A DNA stretch of 64,000 bases. Source: Sceloporus undulatus (taxonomy: Eukaryota; Chordata; Lepidosauria; Squamata; Phrynosomatidae). The notes under the pieces were generated by a model. It had not been told where the DNA came from. It did no database searches and worked only from the letters and a program-made list of their open reading frames with translations. A program made the translations under genes and the position numbers. The DNA is taken from contig NC_056524.1 of NCBI RefSeq assembly GCF_019175285.1, positions 166,514,946 through 166,578,945 of the forward strand, written 5' to 3'. This document shows, in pieces, positions 11,741-21,813 of this stretch; the first letter of the stretch is position 1; the number at the start of each line of letters is the position of its first letter.

Positions 11741-11899
11741 CAGTTAGTAGCCTCGAGAGTGATATAACAGTGTTCCTCAATCCACTGAGCTATTTTGTTC
11801 ATCCCATGCAGCAGCTTTGCATTAATTTCATGGGAGGAAGTAGAATCCACAGGTGTCCCATTGTACACCACAATCAGCTTCATCAATGTAACATGAAAG
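11741..11899 (-). CDS. Candidate internal exon of an unrecognised host gene
   Basis: On the minus strand, an acceptor-like 'cttgcactcacag' precedes an open segment of 159 bases that ends at 'CTG|gtaatacc', a donor-like site. The segment keeps its frame throughout (phase 2 at both ends) and reads like protein, for example 'LMKLIVVYNGTPV' and 'MNKIAQWIEEHCYITLE'. I recognise no family. It could be a chance open frame or an old pseudogene. It lies on the same strand as the better candidate at 21814-22069. Confidence 0.25.
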
Positions 11900-12229
11900 C
11901 TGTGAGTGCAAGAGTTATTCATGCATAGCTTAGTGCACATGGGACACAACTCACTTTTCAATGTAACTTCTCTAATTTTTCTTGGGGTATAATATAAAAC
12001 TGCTATGCCTTAAAACAAAACAAACAGAAATGAAACTTTCACCACAAAAGCCAATTATTTGTTAATTTGCACTAGTGGTTCAGCTGTTGTGACATTGTGC
12101 TATTCTGTTACTGATTCTAACCATTTCCAAAAACATTTTACATACTGTAAAGACAGCCTAGCAGGAAACAAACATTAATTTATGAGAGTTACGAGAGCTG
12201 TGTAGGAAGCCTGCCTCCTGGAGACTCTG

Positions 12230-12446
12230 GCGGCATCTGCACTGCAGAAATAAAGTAATTTGACACCACTTTAACTGTCATGGCTCCAGCCTATAGAATC
12301 CTGGGATTTGCTGTTTATTGTGGTGCCAGAGCTCTCTGACAGAGAAGGCCAAATAGCTCACAAAACTCCAAATCCCAGAATTTCATAGCATTGAGCAATG
12401 ATAGCAGTGTCAAACTGCATTATTTCTGCAGTGCAGATGTTGCCTC
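12230..12446. mobile_element. Foldback MITE, CTGCAGAA family
   Basis: Complete palindromic copy: 'catctgcactgcagaaata' at the left, 'attatttctgcagtgcagatg' (split here as the inverted counterpart) at the right, and the 'gccagagctctctgacag' loop between. Confidence 0.8.
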
Positions 12447-12603
12447 AGTCTGCTGTCAGATCCCTTCCATTCCTTAGTTAGGGCAAATCCTGCCCTTGGG
12501 CCTAATGCAGCCCATGAATTTGTCATGTGGAATGTCTGGGTTCCCTGTCCTTTGAGCAGGGCCACAAAATAAGACAAGAACAGAAAGGAGCAAAGTGAGA
12601 AAC

Positions 12604-13892
12604 AAGGGAGCTTATTGCTTGGCTTTTAAATTTGGCTTACCCCTATCCAGTTTAAAGCTTAATTTGAGCTCCAAATTCCACAGTCTCCTTGGCATCCTGA
12701 TATTATCAGAAAGTTTTTGCTGCCAAATTTGCTGCCTGAATACAGCCTGGGCCCCTCCCCGCTTCCAGGAGTGCTCCTTGTGGCTCTTTTCAGATCCGGG
12801 AGTTTTCTAGCTTAAGAAAATGTGGTGGAGATGTCCATTGATTCAAAAATTTTGGAAAGAAGTACATTGCATAATTCAGGATATCTTTAAGATAAATATG
12901 CCAATGAGTCTAAAATTATATTTACTGAACATGACCTCGATGTCAAAAATCAGAAGATGAAAACAGACATTGGAGAGTGATCTTATATTTAATTACAGCT
13001 GCTAGAATTTTGATAGCTAGAAATTGGAAATCTGATAAGACTCTAACGATGGAAGATTGGATGCAAAAAGTTAACGAATACAGAGAATTTGATAAAATTG
13101 TCATTTTCTCTTAAAAACCTAAGTATGAATAAAAGAAAAGAGGACTGGCAAAAAGTCTTAGACTTTTGGGGAAAGAAATTGGAATTTAAGTTCAAATCTT
13201 TTAGATGATTGATGTAAGTATACTATTAAGATATTGATAAGATTTTGGAAATTTATATTTTAACAATCATATACATTAAGTGTAAGATGGGCACACTTGC
13301 TGTAGCACATTAAGGTTATGTAGGAGACAAGAATAGCTGATTCAAGATTGTATCAGAACAAGAAGCATAAATAAGGAGAAAAAAAGATAGAACAATTGAA
13401 ACAAATTAGAGGTTGAAATAAGAGTTGGAAATAGTTGGATAGCTCATCTTTCTTATACAGTACATTGGAAAAATTTTGTTGTTTGTATATATTGTTTTAT
13501 TATAGAAATTTTCTTTTTTTCTCCTACAATATAGAAAAGTCAAATGCAAATCATTACTAAAGGATATTGTTTCTGTCATAATATGCACTCTTTACAAACT
13601 GAGGAACAGAAGGAAGATACAACAGGGGTCAAGAATGAGTCAAGAAGATGTACTTGATTTAATTCATGTAAACAATTTTATCAGTATGTTTTATACTATA
13701 ACGTAATAAGATTATTTAAAAGAAAAAGGAAATGGCCGCCAGAGTGCTCCTGGAAGCAGGGATGCACCCAGGCTGCATGTGGACAGCAAATTCAATAGCA
13801 AAAACCTTCTGATAAGATCAGGATGCCACCTGAATTAAGCTTTAAACCAGAGAGAGGTAATCTGAATTTAAAAGCCAAGCGATAAGCTCTTA
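12604..13892. mobile_element. Foldback element (inverted arms about 190 bp) enclosing an L1 fragment
   Basis: The left arm (12604-12795) contains 'gagcttattgcttggctttt', 'tttaaagcttaattt' and 'cttccaggagtgctcc'. The right arm (13735-13892) is its diverged inverted copy. Between them lies an L1 3' end. The simplest reading is a palindromic DNA element interrupted by an L1 insertion. I cannot name the family. Confidence 0.6.
12822..13728 (+). mobile_element. L1-type LINE: ORF2 C-terminus and 3' UTR, decayed
   Basis: Conceptual reading gives the C-terminal end of L1 ORF2: 'WWKCPLIQKFWKEV', then 'ARILIARNWKSDKTL' and 'MEDWMQKVNEY', ending near 13206. The coding part has stops and frame changes. 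An AT-rich 3' UTR of about 500 bases follows and ends in an A-rich run near 13728. It is a 5'-truncated dead copy. Confidence 0.75.
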
Positions 13893-13905
13893 CATCTAGG
13901 GTGCT

Positions 13906-13990
13906 TTCATGTTATACAGTTTTATTGCACCATGATTCCACTTCAACTGCCACAACACCATCCTATGGAATCCTGGGATTGGCTGCTTAG
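13906..13990. mobile_element. Partial foldback MITE
   Basis: Left half only, with 'ttccacttcaactgcca' and 'tatggaatcctgggattgg'. It is related to the copies at 19228 and 44867. Confidence 0.55.
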
Positions 13991-14070
13991 AGAGGGATAC
14001 TTAGCAGGTCTAATTGGAAGCAAATAGGCAATCCTTTTGTCTATTTAGGATTCTTCATGTTATATATACA

Positions 14071-14272
14071 GTGGGACCTTGTTATCTGCTGGGGTTTGGT
14101 TCCAGGATCCCCCACGGATAACAAAATCTGTGGATACTCAAGTCTCATTAAATATAATGGCAGATAAAAATGGTGTCCCTTATATAAAATGGCAAAATCA
14201 AGGTTTGCTATTTGGAATTTATACTTTTTAAAAAACATTTTCAAGCTGTAGATGCTTGAATCCATGGATCTC
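14071..14272. mobile_element. Tigger/pogo-like MITE
   Basis: Begins at a TA with 'cagtgggaccttgttatctg' and continues 'ggtttggttccaggatcccc', 'ggataacaaaatctgtggat'. It ends near 'atgcttgaatccatgga', merging into a TATC microsatellite. The pattern matches Tigger-type terminal sequence. No coding capacity. Confidence 0.6.
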
Positions 14273-14278
14273 TCTATC

Positions 14279-14329
<51 letters not shown>

Positions 14330-14339
14330 NNNNNNNNNN
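14272..14339. repeat. (TATC)n microsatellite ending in an assembly gap
   Basis: About 58 bases of TATC repeat run directly into ten N bases (14330-14339). The true repeat length is unknown. Confidence 0.95.
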
Positions 14340-15100
14340 ATGCATTATTTTCAAGATGGTAACAGTAGATACATGTCAGAAAATTTATGGATAATTCCTT
14401 GTCCACCTCAAGAACTAGTGATCTCTCTCTTTCTATTCCCTCCTCTTCCTCCTTCCCTCCCTCCCTCCCTCTCTCAACATAGAGAGACAGACAAAATGTT
14501 ACATGATGATATATAGCAATATATGTGAGTGTGTATGTGTGTAACATAGATGCTTAGAGGTCTGTCCATTGACTTAACTCCATATCCCTATGCAGATTTT
14601 GAAGCAGTAAAACTTGGATCCAGTCAAATAACTGTTTCCATTAATGCATTTTGTTATATCTCAGCTCACGTTTGGAATCTGTCTCTTCTCATTGTTCATG
14701 TAATTCTCTGTATGAATATTCTTGATGTCCCCATGTGCATGTTTGTGTGAAGAGATTTCAGAAGAATGAAAAGTATTGATTAAATATTCATCTTATCCTT
14801 TACTTTTCCAAACCATTAGCTCATTACAACTGGAAAACTCTTCCTTCACTATTCTCTGTGGAATGCCCCTCTCAGTCCGTTCTGAGAACTCAAGCCTTGC
14901 AATAATTGGAGGGAGGTTTTGTTTTAAGTTTAAAGAACTTATCTAAATGAACTGGAAGAATAGTAGTGCTTCTTATCTGTGTCTGTTAGCTGCATATTAC
15001 AGGTTGCAAAGAGTACATTCCTCTTTTACTAATGGCTAAAATAACATGTGGTGTTATGCTTGTAATTAGTAATTGTGTGCATATTATGTTTTTTACTCTA
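14340..15100. other. No gene; short (CCCT)n near 14452-14475
   Basis: Otherwise unique-looking AT-rich sequence. Confidence 0.5.
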
Positions 15101-15310
15101 AAGGCACTAGATCCTGTCTAATCTTGGAAGCTAAGCAGGGTCAGAGTTAGTACTTGGATGAGAAAAGGCCAATGAATACAGGATGCTGTAGACTATACTT
15201 CAGAGGAATGAAATGGCAAACCATCTCTGAATATTCCTTGTGTAAGAAAACCCTATGAAACTCATTTAGTCTCCGTAAGTCGATAGGCAACTTGAAGGCA
15301 CATATACAAA
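15101..15310 (+). repeat. SINE derived from 5S rRNA
   Basis: The 5' part closely follows the 5S rRNA internal promoter region: 'ggaagctaagcagggtcag', 'gttagtacttggatgaga' and 'ggatgctgtag' occur in order. The 3' part ('aaatggcaaaccatctctga', 'gtaagtcgataggcaacttg', 'aaggcacat') is the same body and tail as the tRNA-derived SINEs here, which resembles a Bov-B 3' end. The 5S-headed variant is known from lizards; the assignment to that group rests on memory of the family. Confidence 0.85.
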
Positions 15311-15449
15311 TAGCAGTTGCAAGGTGATGGCCCAAATTAGATTGGAAACATGACAATGGGAGACAGGATCTGATTTGTACTCTCCATGATCCCAATCCAA
15401 ATTTTCCCCTTCCCCCGTGGATACTATTAGCATTTGAATTAGTAGGTTT

Positions 15450-15541
15450 TAAATTGTATTGTTCCTTTAATTTGTAAGCTGCTTTGTGTCCCAATTTTGG
15501 GATAAAAGTAGGATATAAATAAATGATTATGATTATGATTT
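15450..15541 (+). repeat. LINE 3' tail (L2/CR1-like) with (ATGATT)n
   Basis: 'ttgtaagctgctttgtgtcc' and 'ggataaaagtaggatataaa' are followed by a short ATGATT repeat, the usual arrangement of these LINE ends. Confidence 0.6.
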
Positions 15542-15997
15542 GAAGGAAATTTCCCATTGACACCAATAGTATGGAAGGAACAATCACAGGAAGCTAGTCT
15601 GGGTTGGGGCCTTGAAAGCAAAAGGTTAACCCCACTCCTGCAACACAGTGACCCTGAAGCAGAATGAACTGCCTGCAGCTTCTGAGAGTGAATAATAGTA
15701 AATATAATCGTCACTCCATAATATCACTGACAGAATAAAGACCTGTGAATTGTTAGCTGAAAATAGAGGGCAAGGTGCGGGAACCACAGCCTACAGATTG
15801 TATGTGGTCCCCCAGGCCTGCTTTTGTAGTCCTTAATTGTTGGTTAAATTTATTTTGAATTGTGGTCCCAAATATTTCTCATGGAAGTATGGAGACAATT
15901 TTGCTACATTTTTGCTATTTTAGGCCCAGGAGACCATCTTTGTTCAACAGGAAGAAACCCAGAAGTGAACTTGAGAGGTGGACAAAAGGATGGCAAA
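15542..15997. other. No feature seen
   Basis: Unique-looking sequence without recognised elements. Confidence 0.45.
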
Positions 15998-16078
15998 CTG
16001 GCCATGTTCTAGACTAGTTTATTCCTGACGTTTTGCCAACATCTGTGGCTGGCATTTTCAGAGAATGGCAAAATTGTC
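15998..16078 (-). repeat. Fragment of the Penelope-like/hammerhead repeat family
   Basis: Read on minus it gives 'ccattctctgaaaatgcc', 'agccacagatgttggc', 'aaaacgtcagga' and 'tagtctagaacatggcc', the same order as the element at 42277-42502. The catalytic core is altered (CTGAAAA in place of CTGANGA). Confidence 0.6.
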
Positions 16079-16814
16079 TGACATTCATTAGGGGATGTTG
16101 GGGGAATTTGGGGACAAAATTTAGGTTTTGGGATGTGTTACCCTCTAAGGATATAGGAGGGGGGCAGTGCAGACCTCTAATCCCAGACGGTTGCCCACCT
16201 CTGCTATAAGGACTTACATTTTGGCATCAATGTAACCACTGCCAAATCGTGAGTGTGGTAGTATTTGCACGTAAGTGGCCCATGTAAACTGGAACCGTTT
16301 AGAGCTGCAGCAATAGGCAATGCCTAGCCCATGTCCAAAATGCCTTAAAAATGGTTGGGACAGCAGGCACAAAACATGCATTAATATTTAAATTCATGAG
16401 AGAGTTCCATGCTCTCTCCTTAACATTTTGCCTTTACTTACTTTTTCTTGATAGAATGGGACACCAAATAGTCCAACCATTTAGTCTAACGATAAGTTTC
16501 AAAAACTTTGTGAAGGTAGGGATGGTTGAAAAGAAAATTGCCTTTTTGGTTGGGGTGGGAGAGATTGTTTCAAAGCGTGTTTCAATAATGTTCCTTAGTT
16601 TTTGGCAAGGTGGTGTCATTTGTCCTTCCATTTTCCTTTAGACTCTAGTGTTGTGTCCAAGAGAATAGCACTGTATCACGTAGTGTTGTTCCCAGAGGCA
16701 TTCTGGATTATAGCTAGATGTTACTTTTTTGCTGCCGACTCCAGAATCCCCAGTACAACCACATAGATTTGAAGACTGTGTAATTTGCAATCCCAAAAAG
16801 TGAATTTCAACCAC
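16079..16814. other. No feature seen
   Basis: Unique-looking sequence. A 96-codon plus-strand open frame at 16351-16641 shows no recognisable domain. Confidence 0.45.
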
Positions 16815-16888
16815 AGAAAATCTTGTGATAAGTTAGCCTTAGGGTCCCCATAAGTCAGAAACAACCTGAAGTCATACAACAGCAACAA
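16815..16888 (+). repeat. SINE 3' fragment (tRNA-derived, ACA tail)
   Basis: 'cttgtgataagttagcctta', 'gggtccccataagtcagaaa' and an ACAACAGCAACAA-type tail. Only the 3' body survives. Confidence 0.7.
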
Positions 16889-17424
16889 AGCCACAGAAAA
16901 CCACTGAATGTAGGAACATCTCACTCTCTCACTCTTTCTGTAGTCCTGGTCAGGTTTATTGCTTGTGGTCAACATCTCTTCTGTCATGATTTAAGGTTCT
17001 AAAATATAGGTTTATTTTCAACTTATTTTTTCTTATCTAATTTGTGCCTTCTTTTGTTTGATGACATTTGAATTGTCTGAACGCCTTGCTCCTCTGTTTC
17101 CTTGCTAACCATCTGGAATCCCATTTCCAAGGTAAACATGGCTGGCAGCTGACTTCTTAGAAAGGATGTTATACCTGGCAGAGGATTAGAACTCAACTTT
17201 TGTACAGGAATAGCACAGGAGTAAAACTCTGCAAGTTGCAAATGTCATTGTTTCTTCTCTATGATGATGAGAACAGATGGCTTTGCTTCATATAATCTCT
17301 TGTGAGACTGAAAGACTGTGAGAGCACAATTGCTAACCTATTTACCAGGATGTTTTGATTATTTTAAAATTATTTCTCAGCTCCCTATCTAACGCTTCAT
17401 GACAGCCCCTCTCTCTGATATGAA
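16889..17424. other. No recognised repeat; weak terminal-exon-like segment at 17023-17160 (minus)
   Basis: The minus-strand segment ends in a Lys-rich C-terminus, a stop, then AATAAA about 10 bases later. It may be chance; see findings. Confidence 0.3.
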
Positions 17425-17493
17425 ATATTTGTGAGCATGGACTTTCTATGAGGAAAACCACAGTTTGATGTAGAAGTGGAACAGAATGAACAT
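17425..17493. repeat. Left arm of a 69-bp perfect inverted repeat
   Basis: Its exact reverse complement is at 18727-18795. It contains 'gagcatggactttctatgag' and 'aagtggaacagaatgaacat'. It belongs to no repeat family I recognise. Confidence 0.85.
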
Positions 17494-17705
17494 CAGAATG
17501 ACTATTAGAACAGTCCAATCATCTTTTTCTGCAGGCAAAGTGCATAGTTAAAATATGGATTTCACTAACATAAGGTTTAGTATAAAAAGAAAAGAAGTGT
17601 AAAGCAGTCAAGCAATTCTCTTAAGACCAATTTATTTTAACATGAGCTTTCATGGATTTCAGTCCACTAAAATCTACAAAGGCTCATACTAAAATAAATC
17701 ACTTA
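17494..17705. other. No feature seen
   Basis: Unique-looking sequence ending at the TTA target site of the next element. Confidence 0.4.
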
Positions 17706-18061
17706 GGCCCGTTCCACACAGGCGTAAAGTACATCCTCAGGACGTACTAGGGTTAGGAAAGGACGTGCTTTATGCACGCCCGTAACTCTAGTATGTCCTG
17801 AGGACATACAAGATGGCAGTGTCCGTTCTACATGGGCGCCGCCGTCTTGACATCGCAGATGCTTAGCGTCCGCACGTCACAGGGTGGAAGTGACACTGCG
17901 AGTGCGCGACTAGCGGTGCCACTTCTGAGGCGCAAAAAGAAGCGCAATTTTGGCGCTTCTTTTTTGCAGCACCGGGGAGCCTCGTGGTTTGGCCACTGGG
18001 GCTCCCCGGCGGCACTAATGGCGGCGGCAGAGTGCCACTTTCAGGCAGTCTGTAATGTGCC
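17706..18061. mobile_element. CpG-rich MITE, Harbinger-like, 356 bp
   Basis: Flanked by TTA on both sides (17703-17705 and 18062-18064), fitting the TWA target preference of PIF/Harbinger elements. The ends are GGCCCGTTCCACACAGGC and ...AATGTGCC. The interior is CpG-rich with hairpins ('aggacgtactagggttag', 'gcggcactaatggcggcggc'). A relative in the other orientation is at 49773-50042. No coding capacity. Confidence 0.65.
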
Positions 18062-18726
18062 TTAGTTTTAAAGACACCACTAGATTCATTCCTCCATTTT
18101 TCTTTTCATACTGAAAAAGACTAGCACAGCTAATTCTTCAAAAACTGCTCTAAGGTACAGTGGCAGCTTCCTTTGCTCTACTTCCACAGTCTCCAGGACA
18201 TAGAGGCATGCACCACATTACCTTAATGTTCAGTACTAAATCTGACTAATACAAGGTTGTCACTATGTGGGGCTTCCAAATGTAGATATGCTACACCCAT
18301 TATCCTTAACCATTGGCAAAGCTGGTTTGAGCTGATGGTAACTGGATTCCAACAACATCTGGAGAGCCAAAATATGAGGAAGAAACAGAGAGAGTGAGAA
18401 TTTCATCTTCAAATCTCAGATGTAGATCATTTGTGCCATGACTCATATACTGTAGTTACTTTTTTCCTTGATATAGAAGAGTAATTCTGAGGTGAGATGA
18501 AAATCACTATTTCAAATGCTGGTTCCTCAAGGATGAAGGTAAATGCTGCAACTACTGTAACACATATTTAAACCTAAATAGTTACAGTGTGCCAGGGAAC
18601 ACTCAAATGGGACAAAGCTCTTGTAAAGTTTCACTGCTTCCTCCGTTTCCAGCCTTCTCTGTCCATGGGAGAGAAGGGCAAATTTATCAAGTTTATTTTT
18701 CCTTAGTGTTTCAGTTTTGCATCAAT
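18062..18726. other. No feature seen
   Basis: Unique-looking sequence between the CpG-rich MITE and the right arm of the 69-bp inverted repeat. Confidence 0.4.
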
Positions 18727-18795
18727 ATGTTCATTCTGTTCCACTTCTACATCAAACTGTGGTTTTCCTCATAGAAAGTCCATGCTCACAAATAT
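18727..18795. repeat. Right arm of the 69-bp perfect inverted repeat
   Basis: Exact reverse complement of 17425-17493, separated from it by about 1.23 kb. Similarity stops abruptly on both sides. Confidence 0.85.
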
Positions 18796-18914
18796 CTCTG
18801 TGCTCATTTTTCTCTGTACATTGCTCTGAATATGCATATTTCTACATATACTTTTACACATATATGCATTTTTCATTTCTAGGATACATCAGTTGTGCAT
18901 ACTTTCTCTTAAGA

Positions 18915-19068
18915 TGAACAAAATGGACAGAAGCATGTGTTTCCTAGGGGGAAAGACCCACAAAATGGACAGCAACATAGACAGCAACATGTGCTTCCTA
19001 GGGGCTCACAAAATATGGGGCTTTTTGTCCTAGGAAACATATGTTCCTGTCCATTTTGTATCCATTAG
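18915..19068. repeat. Foldback repeat, about 155 bp
   Basis: 'acaaaatggacag' with 'gtttcctagg' on the left pairs with 'cctaggaaacatatgttcc', 'tgtccattttgt' on the right. The left arm is partly duplicated ('acagcaacat' twice). Probably a small MITE. Confidence 0.6.
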
Positions 19069-19227
19069 CTTGAGTAGATCCTCCAGAAAAGGGCTAATTT
19101 CAGAGTGGCACTGTGATCCAATCCATGTATTAATTCAGTGAATGTGAACTGGAAGAGTTTTCATCAAAATTCAAAACAAAACAAAACAAAATTCTGATCC
19201 CATTCCCTTTGGTAAGACTTTCAACAA

Positions 19228-19441
19228 AATCACACTATACTGTTATAGTGCTATTATTCCACTTTAACTGCTATGTCTGCCTCCTATAGAATGCTAGGTT
19301 TTATAGTTTAGTGAACTCTAAGGGCTCTCTGGCTAAGAAATCTAAATGTCCCTCCCTCAACTGCAAATCCCAGGATCCCACAGACCGTAGTCATAGCAAT
19401 TAAAGTAGAATAACAGCGCTATAACAGTGAGGTGTGATATT
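19228..19441. mobile_element. Foldback MITE, related subfamily
   Basis: The left arm 'actgttatagtgctattatt' and the right arm 'aataacagcgctataacagt' are inverted copies. The 'gctctctggc' centre is shared with the CTGCAGAA family. Confidence 0.7.
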
Positions 19442-19534
19442 GCTATTTGAAAGCTGCCCATTCTGAGCCTCATTCATTATGCCTATGTCAATAACACCTT
19501 TTTGGTCAGATGAAGAAAAGCACAACCTAGGAAC

Positions 19535-19705
19535 TGGAATACAATAAGCTATTCAGACCTTTGGTCCATCTACTTCAGTATTTCCTACTGATTAACATTG
19601 CTTTTCCATAGATTCAGACAAAAATCTTTCTCAACCTTACTAAAGATGCCAGAGATTAAACCTGAAATCATGTGCTCTACCACTGTGCTATAGCTTTTCC
19701 CTTAA
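19535..19705 (-). repeat. tRNA-derived SINE (second family)
   Basis: On minus: 'tagcacagtggtagagcaca' (tRNA 5' half, A-box region), then 'caggtttaatctctggcatc' (B-box region), then a body with 'tactgaagtagatggaccaa' and 'ggtctgaatagc'. This matches a widespread squamate tRNA SINE. The flanks have decayed. Confidence 0.75.
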
Positions 19706-20246
19706 TGAGAGAAACAGATGTTTGCAATCTTTTGAAATCGCATCTGTGGGTGACACTAGAATTTAATGCAACAGTGTCTTAAGATTTTATGTTCTGAAAA
19801 TTGAAAGTCAAAAAGATACAGCACCTTCTGCACGTTTCGTCAACTAGTATAAACATCAAATACAAATACCAATCCCACAGCACCTCTTCATGTGTCATCA
19901 CCCAAAGGAAATATCTAAAGCAAGGTTATAGAGCATATTTGCATGTGCTGAACAATAACAAGAACAAATCTATTGAAATCATCATTGAAGTTATGATACA
20001 ATGGAGTCAGAGTTAGGAAAAATTACTTTTTAGATTACAGCTCTAAGAAATCTCTCCACCATAATCAATGGTTATGTTAAAAATGACTCACAAGATTCTG
20101 GGAGCTGTGGTCCAAAAAGTAACATTTCCAAGCTTTTAGTATGATTATTGTGAGTCATTTGCAAGACTTAGACTCACACAGAGCAGAGTCTACTGTATTC
20201 AATGAAAGACAAAGTTCAGGGATTTAGAAATGAATTTAAAAAGAAG
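19706..20246. other. No gene; MITE remnant near 20085-20140
   Basis: 'attctgggagctgtggtcc' and 'aaaaagtaacatttcc' resemble a small MITE end also seen near 37.0 kb. The rest is unique-looking. Confidence 0.4.
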
Positions 20247-20585
20247 GCTGCATCTGCACTGCAGAAGTAACCCAGTTAGACACCACTTTAACTGATAGGG
20301 CTCAATGCTATGAAAATCTGGGAATTGTAGTTTGTTGTGGTTGCTTTGGTGCCACAACAAACTAGAATTCCCTGAATTCCATAGTATTGAGCCATGGCAG
20401 TTAAAATGCCGTCAAATAGGCCATCACAGTTAAAGTGATGTCAAACAGGATACCACAAAACTGTAGTTTGTTGTGGCACCAGAGGAACAACAACAAACTA
20501 CAATTCCAAGAATTTCATAGCATTGAGCCATGGAGGTAAAGTGGTATCTAACTGGATTATTTCCTGCAGTGCAGGTGCAGGTGCG
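20247..20585. mobile_element. Two overlapping foldback MITEs, CTGCAGAA family
   Basis: A copy from about 20247 runs to 20415, and a second partial copy follows to 20585. The 'ctgcactgcagaagtaaccc' start and 'cctgcagtgcaggtgcagg' end are both present, but the middle contains an extra copy of the 'gttgtggcaccag...aacaac' centre. This suggests one copy inserted in, or recombined with, another. Confidence 0.65.
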
Positions 20586-20621
20586 GCCAAAAAAAGAAAA
20601 GAAAATTGTAACATTACCCCT

Positions 20622-21341
20622 GGCTGAATCTACATGGTATCCCAGCTCCAATGCATAGTATCCCTGCCCCAGTTTGACCCCTTTAGACACACCTGTTTTA
20701 ATCCAAACTGAAATAAGTTTGAAAAGCCGTATGGGACCCCCATTACATTGTCCTCATGTGTTTCTGTAAAGTGAAGCCGGTAGAGAAGGGGAAAGTGAAA
20801 TGCCAACCTGATAACGCATGCATGCAACACCAAATCCTCCTGCCTAGAGGCAACGCTACCAGATGCAGGTAGAAAAAAGGGAGGTATCCTTCCATGGTAG
20901 GAATTATCAGGTGATCCCTGATCTAAGGGCCTGAACAGACAGGCTAAAATAATGCTGCTTCGGATCACTTTGGAGGTATGCTTTTTAAATGACACACACA
21001 TCTTAAGAGGCCAGGAACTGCACCAAAGCTGTGCTCCAGTCCTTTGGCTTTGGCGCAGCTTCCGGACTCTTAGGATGCATGTACCTGGCCCCACACTCCT
21101 CCATCCCCATTTCCACTGAGATGCCAATATTGGGGGGGGTTCAAACCACACATTTTAATAACCTGTTCCTTCCCCAAAATCAGCAGAGTAAACTAGAAGT
21201 TTTTTTAAAAAAAAACCCCGCCTTAAACACCCCAGACATTGAAAATAGGTGTTTTCACACTGGAAGGAGAGGAACGTCATGTGTTCCAACAGGACTGGGA
21301 CCAGGGTAAGGATTCATTATTTAGTCTGTGTAGATTCAGCC
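20622..21341. mobile_element. DNA transposon remnant with short inverted ends
   Basis: 'ggctgaatctacatgg' at the left matches, inverted, 'ctgtgtagattcagcc' at the right. The interior has no open frame of transposase character and contains the MITE fragment at 20926-21085. No target duplication is clear. Confidence 0.45.
20926..21085. mobile_element. MITE fragment, GGCC..ACAGACAGGC family
   Basis: 'gggcctgaacagacaggc' with 'gctgcttcggatcactttgg' and 'aggtatg' matches the left arm of the palindrome at 48660-48893. The second arm is cut off near 21085. Confidence 0.65.
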
Positions 21342-21813
21342 CATGAATAGTTTTTAAGATTCAGAATGGACTATAAACCAAGATTTATGTAAAAAGAACA
21401 GCTTTACATTTGGAGATAAGCAATTTCATTTTGCTCATAGGACTATGAGTCTTGCCTGTGGGCCTCAAAACAAGACAGAAGTCAGAAGACCAGTCTGATA
21501 TCTAAGCAATTTTCAGTTTATTTATTCAGCTAAATCTTTTGCAGAACATTTCAGAATGATGAGAGGTAACAGCCAAAGCTTTAACATTCAAAATCCATTG
21601 CCTGGGGATATGGTTAATTTCTCCTAACTCTTAAGTCATTACCTTCTCAAGGACCTGGAGACTTTAGAGAAAGGAATGACTGATTACAAAAAACAACTAA
21701 CAATTGATCTTAATTTAAAACAGTGTTCATTTTTCTTCAGCATTTACATAAATGACTGCAGAATCTACATTCAGTGTCTGGGGAGAACGTGAATGTAATA
21801 GAGAAAGAGAGAC
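21342..21813. other. No feature seen
   Basis: Unique-looking sequence; on minus it lies just downstream of the candidate exon. Confidence 0.4.

Noticed and set aside
17832-18065. CpG-rich block as a CpG-island promoter with an open frame
   Set aside because: It is a MITE with a matching relative at 49773-50042 and TTA target duplications.
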